From the NCBI RefSeq assembly GCF_029223485.1, contig NZ_JARHTP010000008.1:124001-188000 (forward strand): a stretch of DNA of 64,000 nucleotides, given 5' to 3'. Position 1 is the stretch's first letter; every line of letters begins with the position of its first letter. Below are positions 15,940-24,887 of the stretch, one piece after another. The position numbers were made by a program, and so were the translations under genes. A model generated the notes under the pieces. The model was not told the DNA's origin. It saw only the letters and a program-made list of their open reading frames with translations, and searched no databases. This DNA comes from Streptomyces coacervatus (GTDB lineage: Bacteria; Actinomycetota; Actinomycetes; Streptomycetales; Streptomycetaceae).

Positions 15940-18608
15940 TTGGCGGTGTCCGTGACCAGCCGCTCGACGGCGTCCACGGCCTCGCCGATCGCGGCCGGGT
16001 TCTGGCCGCCGCCCTGGGCGACGTCCGGCTTGCCGCCACCGCCGCCGCCGAGGGTCTTGGCGGCCGTGCGGACCAGGTCGCCGGCCTTGAGACCGCGCTC
16101 GCGGGCGGCCTCGTTGGTGGCGATGACCGTGAGCGGCTTGCCGTTGTTGACCGTGAACAGCGCGACCACGGCGGCCCGTCCGCCCTGGATGCGGCCGCGC
16201 ACGTCGAGGACCAGCTTGCGCAGGTCGTCGGGGGTCGTACCGTCCGGGACCTGGCCGGTGACGACCGCGACACCGCGGATGTCCTTGGCGGACTCGACGA
16301 GACCGGCGGCGGCCTGGAGCACCTTCTCGGCGCGGAACTTCTCGATCTCCTTCTCGGCGTCCTTCAGCTTGCCGAGCATCGAGGAGACCTTCTCCGGCAG
16401 CTCCTCCGGACGGCCCTTGAGCAGCTCGGTCAGCTGGTTGACGACCGTGTGCTCACGGGCGAGGAAGCTGTAGGCGTCGACACCGACGAGGGCTTCGATA
16501 CGACGGACACCCGAGCCGATCGACGACTCGCCGAGCAGCTTCACCAGGCCCAGCTGAGCGGTGTTGTGGACGTGCGTGCCGCCGCACAGCTCCTTGGAGA
16601 AGTCGCCGATGGTCACGACACGGACCCGCTCGCCGTACTTCTCGCCGAACTCGGCGATGGCGCCCTGCTTCTTGGCCTCGTCGATGCCCATGACGTCGGC
16701 GCGGACGTCGAGGTCGCGGGCGAGCACCTCGTTGATCTTCTGCTCGACGTCGCTCATCACGGCCGTGGGAACGGCGGACGGGGAGCCGAAGTCGAAGCGG
16801 AAGCGGCCGGGCTGGTTCTCGGAACCGGCCTGGGCGGCCGTCGGGCCGAGCGCGTCGCGCAGCGCCTGGTGGGTGAGGTGCGTGGCCGAGTGGGCGCGGG
16901 CGATGGCCTTGCGGCGGCGCGAGTCGATCGAGGCGTTGGCCTTGGCGCCGACCGTCACCTCGCCGACCTGGACGACGCCCTTGTGGACGTACACACCCGG
17001 AACCGGCTTCTGGCAGTCGCGGATCTCGATGACGGCACCGGAGTCGACCTTGATCTTGCCGGTGTCGCCGATCTGACCGCCGCCCTCGGCGTAGAACGGG
17101 GTGCGGTCGAGGACGATCTCGACCTCGTCGCCCTCGGTGGCGGCCGGGGAGGAAGCGCCGTCGACGAGGATGCCGACGATCGTGGACTCGCCCTCGGTGT
17201 CGCTGTAGCCGATGAAGTCGGTCTCGCCGACCTTGTCGGCGATCTCACGGTAGGCACCGGCGCCGGCGTGCCCGGTCTTCTTCGCCTGGGCGTCGGCCTT
17301 GGCGCGCTCCCGCTGCTCCTTCATCAGGCGGCGGAAGCCGTCCTCGTCCACGGAGAGGCCCTGCTCGGCGGCCATCTCCAGGGTGAGGTCGATCGGGAAG
17401 CCCCAGGTGTCGTGGAGCAGGAACGCCTTGTCGCCGGGCAGGACCGCGGAGCCGGAGGCCTTGGTCTCGGTCACGGCGGTGTCGAGGATGTTGGTGCCGG
17501 CCTTCAGCGTCTTGAGGAAGGCGTTCTCCTCGGCGACGGCGACCTTCTCGATGCGCTCGCGGTCGGTGACCAGCTCGGGGTACTGCTGGCCCATCATGCC
17601 GATCACGGTGTCGATCAGGTCGAGCACGACCGGGCCGGTGGCACCGAGCAGCCGCATGTTGCGGATGGCGCGGCGCATGATGCGGCGCAGGACATAGCCG
17701 CGGCCCTCGTTGCCGGGGGTGACGCCGTCGCCGATGAGCATCACCGACGTACGCATGTGGTCGGTGACCACGCGCAGGGAGACGTCCGAGGCATGGGCGT
17801 CGCCATATTGGACACCGGTCAGCTCGGTGGCCTTGTTGATGACCGCCATGGAGGTGTCGATCTCGTACATGTTCTGCACGCCCTGCAGAATCATCGCGAG
17901 TCGCTCCAGGCCGAGGCCCGTGTCGATGTTCTTGCTGGGCAGTTCGCCGAGGATCTCGAAGTTGTCCTTGCCGATGCCCTCGCCGCGCTCGTACTGCATG
18001 AAGACGAGGTTCCAGATCTCCACGTACCGCTCGTCGTTGACGGCGGGGCCGCCCTCGACGCCGAACTCGGGGCCGCGGTCGTAGTTGATCTCGGAACAGG
18101 GGCCGCAGGGGCCGGGGACGCCCATGGACCAGTAGTTGTCCTTCATGCCGAGGCGCTGGATGCGCTCCTTCGGCACACCGACGACCTCGTGCCAGATGCG
18201 CTCGGCCTCGTCGTCGTCCTTGTACACGGTGATCCAGAGCTTCTCCGGCTCCAGGCCGTAACCGCCCTTGTCCTGGGGGCTGGTGAGCAGCTCCCAGGCG
18301 TGCTTGATGGCGCCTTCCTTGAAGTAGTCGCCGAAGGAGAAGTTGCCGCACATCTGGAAGAACGTGCCGTGCCGCGTGGTCTTGCCGACCTCTTCGATGT
18401 CGGGCGTACGCACGCACTTCTGCACGCTGGTGGCGCGCGGGAAGGGCGGCTTGACCTCACCCAGGAAGTAGGGCTTGAAGGGCACCATGCCGGCCGGGAC
18501 GAGGAGCAGAGTCGGGTCGTCCGCGATGAGCGACGCCGAAGGGACGACGGTGTGCCCGCGCTCCTCGAAGAAGCTCAGCCAGCGGCGGCGAATCTCGGCC
18601 GACTCCAT
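15936..18608 (-). CDS. alaS: alanyl-tRNA synthetase
   Basis: Charges tRNA-Ala and edits mischarged Ser/Gly. It has 890 residues. The class II catalytic core holds RATSVQKCVRTPDI and GMGLERL-type motifs (here DTGLGLERLAM). The editing domain carries zinc ligands HSATHLTHQ and CGGTHV. The C-terminal DHHA1 region is Gly-rich (GGGGGGKPDVAQGG). ATG at 18608 overlaps the preceding stop by one base. It leads the alaS-ruvX-mltG-aroE group. No T-box-like leader was seen. Confidence 0.98.
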   Translation of the reverse strand: MESAEIRRRWLSFFEERGHTVVPSASLIADDPTLLLVPAGMVPFKPYFLGEVKPPFPRATSVQKCVRTPDIEEVGKTTRHGTFFQMCGNFSFGDYFKEGAIKHAWELLTSPQDKGGYGLEPEKLWITVYKDDDEAERIWHEVVGVPKERIQRLGMKDNYWSMGVPGPCGPCSEINYDRGPEFGVEGGPAVNDERYVEIWNLVFMQYERGEGIGKDNFEILGELPSKNIDTGLGLERLAMILQGVQNMYEIDTSMAVINKATELTGVQYGDAHASDVSLRVVTDHMRTSVMLIGDGVTPGNEGRGYVLRRIMRRAIRNMRLLGATGPVVLDLIDTVIGMMGQQYPELVTDRERIEKVAVAEENAFLKTLKAGTNILDTAVTETKASGSAVLPGDKAFLLHDTWGFPIDLTLEMAAEQGLSVDEDGFRRLMKEQRERAKADAQAKKTGHAGAGAYREIADKVGETDFIGYSDTEGESTIVGILVDGASSPAATEGDEVEIVLDRTPFYAEGGGQIGDTGKIKVDSGAVIEIRDCQKPVPGVYVHKGVVQVGEVTVGAKANASIDSRRRKAIARAHSATHLTHQALRDALGPTAAQAGSENQPGRFRFDFGSPSAVPTAVMSDVEQKINEVLARDLDVRADVMGIDEAKKQGAIAEFGEKYGERVRVVTIGDFSKELCGGTHVHNTAQLGLVKLLGESSIGSGVRRIEALVGVDAYSFLAREHTVVNQLTELLKGRPEELPEKVSSMLGKLKDAEKEIEKFRAEKVLQAAAGLVESAKDIRGVAVVTGQVPDGTTPDDLRKLVLDVRGRIQGGRAAVVALFTVNNGKPLTVIATNEAARERGLKAGDLVRTAAKTLGGGGGGKPDVAQGGGQNPAAIGEAVDAVERLVTDTAK

Positions 18609-18961
18609 CAGTGGTCCTCATTCCGGTTGTACGAGTACGTCTGGTACGTCGAGCCCTCGACGTACTTGGGGCTGTTGCGGTTCTCGATGGCGGGGTACCG
18701 CCGGGGGCCGGGGAGTTCGGGAGCGGCGTTGATGCCGAGGGCCTCCCCCAGCTCTTCCTCCCGCTGGGCCATGTTGTCCCGGACGTCCAGCGCGAAGCCG
18801 ACCGCGCGGTCCTTGATGCGGTGACCGGCCTCGAGCGCCTTGTTGGCCGCGGAGGCGGCAAGGTTCTCGGGAGTCAGCTGCTTCAGCTTGCGGTTGACCT
18901 TGGTGGTGGCCCACACACCGGCGGCGACGCCCGTGGTGAACCAGAACGTACGGCGGAACAT
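18608..18961 (-). CDS. DUF6167-type small protein
   Basis: A 117-residue protein starting MFRRTFWFTTGVAAGVWATTKVNRKLK. It has a short hydrophobic N-terminal segment (about 6-19), then a charged helical region and a Tyr/Asn-rich tail. It resembles the actinobacterial DUF6167 family, commonly found just upstream of alaS. The frame is open further upstream, but the ATG at 18961 gives the family start, and 8 bases separate it from the previous stop. Function unknown; probably membrane-associated and co-expressed with its DUF948 neighbour. Confidence 0.85.
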   Translation of the reverse strand: MFRRTFWFTTGVAAGVWATTKVNRKLKQLTPENLAASAANKALEAGHRIKDRAVGFALDVRDNMAQREEELGEALGINAAPELPGPRRYPAIENRNSPKYVEGSTYQTYSYNRNEDH

Positions 18962-18969
18962 CGCTGGTC

Positions 18970-19416
18970 TCAGTCCCTCTTCCCGCGGAGGTTTCGCTTG
19001 CCCCGCCGCGCGGCCGGGACGGTCCGGCCCACGATCACGGTACGCCTGGACTCCTTGGCGGGCATGTCGTCCCGGCGGGCGCCCAGGGCCCGGCGGACGC
19101 CGTAGCCGAAGGCCGCGACCTTGACCAGGGGACCGCCGAAGGTGGAGGCGACGGTGGTGGACAGCGCCGACGCGTTCGACGTGACCTCCTGGACGTCGGT
19201 CGCGATGGCGTCGACCCGGTCGATCTGCGTCTGCGCGGAGCGCACCGCCGTGGAGGCGTCGGCCAGCAGCGGAACGGCCTGGTCGGTCACGTCCGCCACC
19301 AGCTTGGTGGTCGCCTTGAGCGTCTGGGCCACCCTCGCCAGCGCGACGGCGAGGAAGGAGACCAGGATCGCCCAGAAGACGGCCACCAGGATCCCGGCCA
19401 CCTCTCCACCGGACAC
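18970..19416 (-). CDS. DUF948-family membrane protein
   Basis: A 148-residue protein with one N-terminal membrane segment (GILVAVFWAILVSFLAVALA). A long helical region follows, predicted to be coiled coil by its heptad-like pattern, and then a basic C-terminus. DUF948 proteins are found across Gram-positive bacteria, some near stress genes; function unknown. The GTG at 19416 (VSGGEVAG) is chosen. The GTG at 19425 is an alternative but sits only three bases from the AGGGAG site. First gene of the alaS operon. Confidence 0.82.
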   Translation of the reverse strand: MSGGEVAGILVAVFWAILVSFLAVALARVAQTLKATTKLVADVTDQAVPLLADASTAVRSAQTQIDRVDAIATDVQEVTSNASALSTTVASTFGGPLVKVAAFGYGVRRALGARRDDMPAKESRRTVIVGRTVPAARRGKRNLRGKRD

Positions 19417-19577
19417 CGTGTGCACCCGCTCCCTGGAACATGCCTGAACATCGAAAAGTCGTGGGCCGAGCCTATCGCGCCGATGAAGCCGCTCCATACC
19501 GCATTACCGTCCGCGCGCTGCCGGGTTGCGCGAAGCGATTGTACGGACTGAATACGGGTCAGTACGCTCCGTGTTCC

Positions 19578-21731
19578 ATGCGGGATCATCAGCGCGGCGA
19601 CAGGTCCGTGGACGGCAATCTGCCCCTGGAGCTCAATGCGTTCGTGGGGCGCTCGGCCGAACTCGGCGCGCTGGAGCGGGTGCTCGGCACCGCGCGTCTG
19701 GTCACGGTGACCGGCGCGGGCGGGGTCGGCAAGTCACGGATCGCGGCGCGGGCGGCCGTGCGGTGCGCGCCGTGCGACGGGGTGTGGCGGGTGGAGCTGG
19801 CGCCGGTGCGCGATCCGGAGTTCGTCGACTACGCCGTCGTGGAGGCGCTGGGGCTGACCGACCACACGACGCGGCTGCCACGCGAAACGCTGCGTGCGCA
19901 TCTCGCCGAGCGCCAACTCCTGCTCGTACTGGACGGGTTCGAGCATCTGGTGGAGGCATGTGCCGCTCTGGTCTGCGAGTTGCTCAGGCAGGTGCCCGGG
20001 CTGCGGGTGCTCGCCGTGGGGCGCAGGCCGCTGGGCCTGGCGGGTGAGCGGGTGTTCCCGCTGGCGCCGCTGAGCGAGGACGAGGCGGTCGAGCTGCTGC
20101 TGAGCCGGGCGGCCGAGCAGGGCCCGGCGGTGGCGGACGGCCCCGAGGTACGGGAGGTGTGCCGGCGCCTGGACGGGATCCCGCTCGCGATCGAGCTGGC
20201 CGCGGGGCGGCTGCGGTCCCTGTCCCCCGAGCGGCTGCTGGAGCGGCTGGACGACCGGTTCCGGCTGCTGACCGGCGGCGGACGGGATGCCCTGCCCCGG
20301 CACCGGACGCTGCGGACGGCGATCGGCTGGAGCCATGAACTGTGCGCGCCCCAGGAGCGGTTGCTGTGGTCGCGGCTGTCGGTGTTCGCCGGGCAGTTCG
20401 AGCTGGAGGCCGTCGAGTACGTGTGCAGCGGGCACGGTCTGGAGGCCGACGACGTCCTCGACGTGCTCACCGAGCTGCTCGCGCAGTCGGTGCTCGCGCG
20501 GGAGGAGACGCCGGCGGGCGTGCGCTATCGGATGCTGGACACTGTCCGGGCGTACGGCGCGGACTGGCTGGAGGCGGCAGGAGACGCGGCCCGGCTGCGG
20601 CGGCGGCACCGTGACTGGTACCTGGGGCTTGCGACCTGGTGCGAGCTGGACTGGTTCTCGCCGCGCCAGAACGAGGTGGCCGCGCGCGTGGAGGCGGAGC
20701 TGCCGAACCTGCGCTGCGCACTGGAGCACTGTCTGGCCGAGCCGGACGCGGCGTATCTGGGCCAGTACCTCGCGGGCTCCCTGTGGTTCTACTGGGCGGG
20801 CTGCGGGCGGCTGTCGGAGGGGCGGCACTGGCTGGAACAGGTCGTGCAGCTGGACTCCGGCCATGAGCGGTCCCGGCTGAAGGCGCTGTGGGTGCTCGGC
20901 TACGTGGCGATCCTGCAGGGCGACAGGGTGCCCGCGCTGGCGGCACTGCAGGAGTGCCGGGAGGAGGCGGAACGCTCCGACGACCCGACGGCGGTGGCGT
21001 ACGCGGAACATCGCACCGGATGCCTGGCCCTGGTCACGGACGACATGGCACGCGCGGAAACACTGCTGCGCTCGGCGCTGGAGCGCTACCAGGACATCGG
21101 CGAGCTCAACAGCAATGTGCTGATGGGCCAGGTCGAGCTCGCGATGGCGCGCGCGTTCCAGGGCGATCTGCCGGACGCGGTGCGGCTGTGCGAGGACGTG
21201 CGCCGAGTGTGCGAGGACCACGGCGAGCGCTGGACCCGCGCCTACGCGTTGTACGTCCTGGCGTACGCGGCCTGGGCCGACGGCGACCCGGCAAGGGCCC
21301 GCGCCCTGCTGACGGACTGCCTTGCCGGCGCCCACTCCTTCCACGACCTGCTCGGCTCGGTGCTGGCGGTCGAGCTGCTCGCCCTGGTCACGGCGGTGCA
21401 GGGCGATGCGGCGGAGGCGGCGGTGCTGCAGGGCGCGGCGGCCCGGATGTGGCCCTCGGTCGGTCTGCCGCTGTTCGGCTCGGCGTACTACAACGCTCCG
21501 CACGAGCTGTGCGAGGCGATGGCCCGGGAGCGGCTGGGCGACGAGCGGTACGAGGAGGGCCTGGCGGAAGGGGCGCGGCTGGTGCGGGAGGCGGCGGTGT
21601 CGCGGGCGCTGGAGCGGCCGCCGGCTGCCGCTGCGTCGCCGCGGGGGCCGGTCCGGCATGCGACGGCGGGCGTGACCATGCACGAACCCGCCGCCTCCCG
21701 CGCCCAAAAGGGCGGGGAGACGGCGGGCTGA
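19578..21731 (+). CDS. AfsR/GutR-like STAND NTPase with C-terminal TPR-like repeats, no DNA-binding domain
   Basis: A 717-residue signal-transduction ATPase. FVGRSAEL opens the nucleotide-binding module, with Walker A GAGGVGKS at 46-53, Walker B LLLVLDGFEH at 114-123, a GRRPLGLAGERVFPL sensor region and an IPLAIELAAGRLR motif. A winged-helix-like region and a helical-repeat (TPR-like) C-terminal half follow. SARP or LuxR DNA-binding domains usual for AfsR/LAL relatives are absent at both ends. The ATG at 19578 is chosen over the open frame to 19440; GTG at 19611 is possible. The last codons form the terminator hairpin at 21687-21727. Confidence 0.85.
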   Translation: MRDHQRGDRSVDGNLPLELNAFVGRSAELGALERVLGTARLVTVTGAGGVGKSRIAARAAVRCAPCDGVWRVELAPVRDPEFVDYAVVEALGLTDHTTRLPRETLRAHLAERQLLLVLDGFEHLVEACAALVCELLRQVPGLRVLAVGRRPLGLAGERVFPLAPLSEDEAVELLLSRAAEQGPAVADGPEVREVCRRLDGIPLAIELAAGRLRSLSPERLLERLDDRFRLLTGGGRDALPRHRTLRTAIGWSHELCAPQERLLWSRLSVFAGQFELEAVEYVCSGHGLEADDVLDVLTELLAQSVLAREETPAGVRYRMLDTVRAYGADWLEAAGDAARLRRRHRDWYLGLATWCELDWFSPRQNEVAARVEAELPNLRCALEHCLAEPDAAYLGQYLAGSLWFYWAGCGRLSEGRHWLEQVVQLDSGHERSRLKALWVLGYVAILQGDRVPALAALQECREEAERSDDPTAVAYAEHRTGCLALVTDDMARAETLLRSALERYQDIGELNSNVLMGQVELAMARAFQGDLPDAVRLCEDVRRVCEDHGERWTRAYALYVLAYAAWADGDPARARALLTDCLAGAHSFHDLLGSVLAVELLALVTAVQGDAAEAAVLQGAAARMWPSVGLPLFGSAYYNAPHELCEAMARERLGDERYEEGLAEGARLVREAAVSRALERPPAAAASPRGPVRHATAGVTMHEPAASRAQKGGETAG
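21687..21727 (+). terminator. terminator hairpin inside the 3' end of the STAND gene
   Basis: The arm at 21687-21705 pairs almost fully with 21710-21727 around AAAA. It ends one base before the TGA stop (21729-21731). It separates this gene from convergent rpsD, which ends at 21762. Confidence 0.75.
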
Positions 21732-21761
21732 GGTGGTGCGTGTACTACGTCCGGCTGGTGA

Positions 21762-22376
21762 TCAGCGGGCGTAGTACTCGACGACGAGCTGCTCGTCGCA
21801 GATCACCGGGATCTCCTTGCGGTTCGGCTCACGGTCCAGGCGGAACGCCAGGGCCTTGAGGTTCACCTGGAGGTAGCGCGGGGTCTCGCCCTCGGGGGCG
21901 AAGCCGCCCTCACGGGCGATGGAGAAGAGGGTCTTCTCGCGGCTGCGCTCGCGGACCATCACGACGTCGTCGGGACGGACGCGGAAGGAGGGCTTGTCGA
22001 CCTTCTGGCCGTTGACCTCGATGTGGCCGTGAACGACCATCTGACGGGCCTGGTAGATGGTGCGGGCGATGCCCGAACGCAGGACCAGGGCGTCGAGACG
22101 GCGCTCGAGCTCGATGATCAGGGCCTCACCGGTCTTGCCCTGGACCTTGGAGGCACGCTCGTAGGCGCGGACGAGCTGACGCTCGGACACGTCGTACTGC
22201 GCGCGCAGACGCTGCTTCTCGAGCAGACGGACCTTGTAGTCCGAGTTCTGCTTGCGGCCGCGGCCGTGCTCACCCGGCGGGTAGGGGCGGGCCTCGAAGT
22301 ACTTGACGGCCTTCGGGGTCAGCGCAATGCCGAGGGCACGCGACTTCTTGACCTTGGGGCGGGACTGGTTCGCCAC
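21762..22376 (-). CDS. rpsD: ribosomal protein S4
   Basis: Primary binder of 16S rRNA in 30S assembly. It has 204 residues. The N-terminal domain lacks the four zinc-ligand cysteines of C-plus S4 proteins, so this is the zinc-independent C-minus form. The S4 RNA-binding domain lies at about 94-155 (RLDALVLRSGIARTIYQARQ). GTG start at 22376. It stands alone, away from the rpsM-rpsK-rpoA cluster, as usual in Streptomyces, and has a long leader. Confidence 0.97.
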   Translation of the reverse strand: MANQSRPKVKKSRALGIALTPKAVKYFEARPYPPGEHGRGRKQNSDYKVRLLEKQRLRAQYDVSERQLVRAYERASKVQGKTGEALIIELERRLDALVLRSGIARTIYQARQMVVHGHIEVNGQKVDKPSFRVRPDDVVMVRERSREKTLFSIAREGGFAPEGETPRYLQVNLKALAFRLDREPNRKEIPVICDEQLVVEYYAR

Positions 22377-22680
22377 AATCTCTCATTTCTCAGTGTTCGG
22401 CTTGTCAGGGTTGAGGGAGGTCGCATCCGCAGCCGGGGAAACCCGCCGGGTCCGTTGCCGGGCCTGGTGGGCAGCCGCTCCCCTGGTCTGGGCACATATG
22501 TGCAGCACGCGAGTGGCCCACCGACCGTTCCCGCCGTACGACGAGTGGTGGTGGGCTGCCCGCGACACCATTCGAACGGTGCGCGACGCTCCTGGAGTTC
22601 GGTCCGAGGACCGGAGCTCCGGCTGACCGTCCCGTTCTGACTGCACGGGACACAGCACTTCGAGGGATTCTACAGGGCAC
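22377..22680 (-). promoter_or_regulatory. rpsD leader region with hairpins and promoter candidate
   Basis: This is a gene-free stretch of 304 bases. Near its upstream end the minus strand has a TAGAAT -10-like hexamer without a good -35. The transcript could form a hairpin at 22594-22620 (core CGGTC/GACCG). A longer stem could form between 22469-22476 and 22554-22561 (GGGCAGCC with GGCTGCCC). A 12-base palindrome GCACATATGTGC lies at 22492-22503. S4 often represses its own synthesis by binding leader RNA, so an autoregulatory structure is plausible but unproven. Confidence 0.45.
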
Positions 22681-24036
22681 TCAGGACCGCTTGCGACCGA
22701 GGTGCTGTCTGGTCCATTCGACCGCGTCCGCGTATCGCGCCTCGGCTCCGTGCCTGGTCGGGGTGTAGTACTCGCGGTCCTTGAGGGCGTCCGGGGCGTA
22801 CTGCTGCTCGGCGATGCCCTCGGCCAGGTCGTGCGGATACACATACCCCTGCGCATGCCCGAGCTTGGCGGCGCCCTTGTAGTGCCCGTCGCGCAGGTGC
22901 GGGGGCACCGGACCGGCCAGTCCCTTGCGTACGTCGTCCATGGCGGCGCCGATCGCCGTCGTCGCGGCGTTCGACTTGGGGGCCAGGGCGAGGGCGATGG
23001 TGGCATGGCTGAGGGTGAGGGCGGCCTCGGGGAAGCCGATCATGGCGACGGCCTGGGCGGCGGCGACGGCTATGGGCAGGGCCCCCGGGTCGGCCAGGCC
23101 GATGTCCTCGCTCGCCGAGATCATCAGGCGGCGGGCGATGAAGCGGGGGTCCTCGCCGGCTTCGATCATGCGGGCCAGGTAGTGCAGGGCGGCGTCGACG
23201 TCGGAGCCGCGGATGGACTTGATGAGGGCGCTGGCGACGTCGTAGTGCTGGTCGCCGTCGCGGTCGTACTTCACCGCCGCCCGGTCGACGGTCTCCTCCA
23301 GGGTGGTCAGGGAGATCTCTGTCTCGCCCTTGTCGAGGGCGGCCCCTGCGGCGGCTTCCAAGGCGGTCAGGGCGCGGCGGGCGTCGCCGCCGGCGATGCG
23401 CAGGAAGTGGTCCTCGGTGTCCTCGGGGAGGGTGACCGCGTCCTTGAGGCCGCGCTCGTCGCTCAGCGCCCGCTTCAGCAGCCCCCGGACGTCGTCGTCG
23501 GTGAGGGGTTCGAGGGTGAGGAGGAGGGAGCGGGACAGAAGTGGGGAGATCACCGAGAAGTACGGGTTCTCCGTCGTCGCCGCGATCAGGGTGACCCAGC
23601 GGTTCTCGACCGCGGGGAGGAGGGAGTCCTGCTGGGCCTTGCTGAAACGGTGGATCTCGTCGAGGAAGAGGACGGTCTCCTTGCCGAAGCCGCCCGTGGC
23701 CCGGCGGGCGCCGTCGATGACCGCGCGGACCTCCTTGACGCCCGCGGTGATCGCCGAGAGCTCGACGAAACGCTTGTTGGTGGCCTTGGAGACGACATAC
23801 GCCAGGGTCGTCTTCCCGGTGCCGGGCGGGCCCCAGAGGATCACCGAGGACGGTCCGGCGGGGCCGCCCGCGCCCTCGCCGACGAGGCGGCGCAGCGGCG
23901 ATCCGGGCTTCAGCAGGTGCTGCTGGCCCACCACCTCGTCGAGGGTGCGCGGGCGCATCCGCACCGCCAGGGGACTGCCGGTCGGGTCCTTCTCCTGGCG
24001 TTCTTCTGCGGCTGCGGTGAACAGGTCGGGCTCCAC
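22681..24036 (-). CDS. rarA: replication-associated recombination protein A (RarA/MgsA) AAA+ ATPase
   Basis: Clamp-loader-like ATPase acting at stalled replication forks. It has 451 residues. PLAVRMRPRTLDEVVGQ opens the AAA+ module, with Walker A GPPGTGKT at 69-76, Walker B LFLDEIHRF around 124-131 and an ATTENP sensor 1. The C-terminal tetramerisation region includes YPHDL. The GTG at 24036 has AGGG 8 bases upstream; a TTG at 24042 is the alternative start. It is followed by the rpsD leader. Confidence 0.95.
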   Translation of the reverse strand: MEPDLFTAAAEERQEKDPTGSPLAVRMRPRTLDEVVGQQHLLKPGSPLRRLVGEGAGGPAGPSSVILWGPPGTGKTTLAYVVSKATNKRFVELSAITAGVKEVRAVIDGARRATGGFGKETVLFLDEIHRFSKAQQDSLLPAVENRWVTLIAATTENPYFSVISPLLSRSLLLTLEPLTDDDVRGLLKRALSDERGLKDAVTLPEDTEDHFLRIAGGDARRALTALEAAAGAALDKGETEISLTTLEETVDRAAVKYDRDGDQHYDVASALIKSIRGSDVDAALHYLARMIEAGEDPRFIARRLMISASEDIGLADPGALPIAVAAAQAVAMIGFPEAALTLSHATIALALAPKSNAATTAIGAAMDDVRKGLAGPVPPHLRDGHYKGAAKLGHAQGYVYPHDLAEGIAEQQYAPDALKDREYYTPTRHGAEARYADAVEWTRQHLGRKRS

Positions 24037-24080
24037 GTCCAAAACCCTAATTCACGGCACTGACAATCCGGTCTGGACGG

Positions 24081-24743
24081 TCAGCTGGTCCAGAAGTCCC
24101 ACCAGCGGGTCAGGATCAGCATGCCGATGATGCCGATGTGCAGCACGGGCAGGACCCAGGTGAACTCGCCGAAGAAGCTCTTCAGCCAGCGCGGGGCGGG
24201 CAGGAAGCTGTTGCGGATGTTGAACGAGGTCACGTACCAGAACATGATGATCGTCGCGACCCAGGCCAGGGAGCACCACAGGCACAGCGCGTTGATGCGG
24301 TACAGCGACTGGAACTGCAGCCAGGTGCAGAAGCCCACACCGAAGAGCGTGCCGAAGTTGAAGGTGAGCCAGTACCAGCGCGGGAAGCGGGCGCGGGTCA
24401 GCAGGCTCATGCCGACGCAGATGACGATGCCGTAGCAGACCAGGCCGAGCATCGGGTTGGGGAACCCGAAGGCGGCGGCCTGCTTGGACTCCATCACGCT
24501 GCCGCAGGAGACGACCGGGTTGAGGCTGCAGCCGGGGGTGAAGGTCTTGCCCTCGACCTTGGCCTCGAGCAGCTTGAACTTGTCGATCGTGATGACCCAC
24601 GCGGCGAGCAGACCGGCCGCGCCAGTGATGATCAGGAGCAGGGCGAAGGCGCGGCTGCCACCGACCGACCGTGGTCCGGCGGAGTCGTGCTCGCCAGCGG
24701 GCTCGGGCTCGGTGGAGACGTCCTTGACTGTGGTCTTGCTCAT
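24081..24743 (-). CDS. vitamin K epoxide reductase (VKOR)-family membrane oxidoreductase
   Basis: A 220-residue, multi-pass membrane protein with four or five membrane segments after a polar N-terminus of about 30 residues. Loop cysteines C72 and C80 (GCSLNPVVSCGSV) and the redox pair CLWC at 154-157 match bacterial VKOR. These reoxidise a DsbA-like partner with quinone during disulfide formation in exported proteins. There is no fused thioredoxin domain, so a separate DsbA-like partner must be elsewhere. The ATG at 24743 gives the family N-terminus. It is divergent from the ABC operon, sharing a 144-bp intergenic region. Confidence 0.9.
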   Translation of the reverse strand: MSKTTVKDVSTEPEPAGEHDSAGPRSVGGSRAFALLLIITGAAGLLAAWVITIDKFKLLEAKVEGKTFTPGCSLNPVVSCGSVMESKQAAAFGFPNPMLGLVCYGIVICVGMSLLTRARFPRWYWLTFNFGTLFGVGFCTWLQFQSLYRINALCLWCSLAWVATIIMFWYVTSFNIRNSFLPAPRWLKSFFGEFTWVLPVLHIGIIGMLILTRWWDFWTS

Positions 24744-24822
24744 CACGCCGATCCGTCTGCTTGAGAGTTGGACCTTCTTCGGGCAGGGCCATTGTGCCGC
24801 ACTCGTGCCTCTGTCCACCGTT

Positions 24823-24840
24823 CGGTGGACATAAGGAAGT
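24823..24840. promoter_or_regulatory. inverted-repeat operator candidate before the ABC/two-component operon
   Basis: GTCCACCGTTCGGTGGAC is a perfect 8-bp inverted repeat with a 2-base spacer, 48 bases before the ABC gene start. A related half-site CGGTGG recurs nearby (ACGGTGGTCC at 24846-24855). It is likely a site for a dimeric regulator. The NarL-type regulator of this operon is a natural candidate. Confidence 0.6.
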
Positions 24841-24887
24841 ACGCACGGTGGTCCCTGAGCGTTCGGTTCCGGCCGAGCCTTGAGGGC

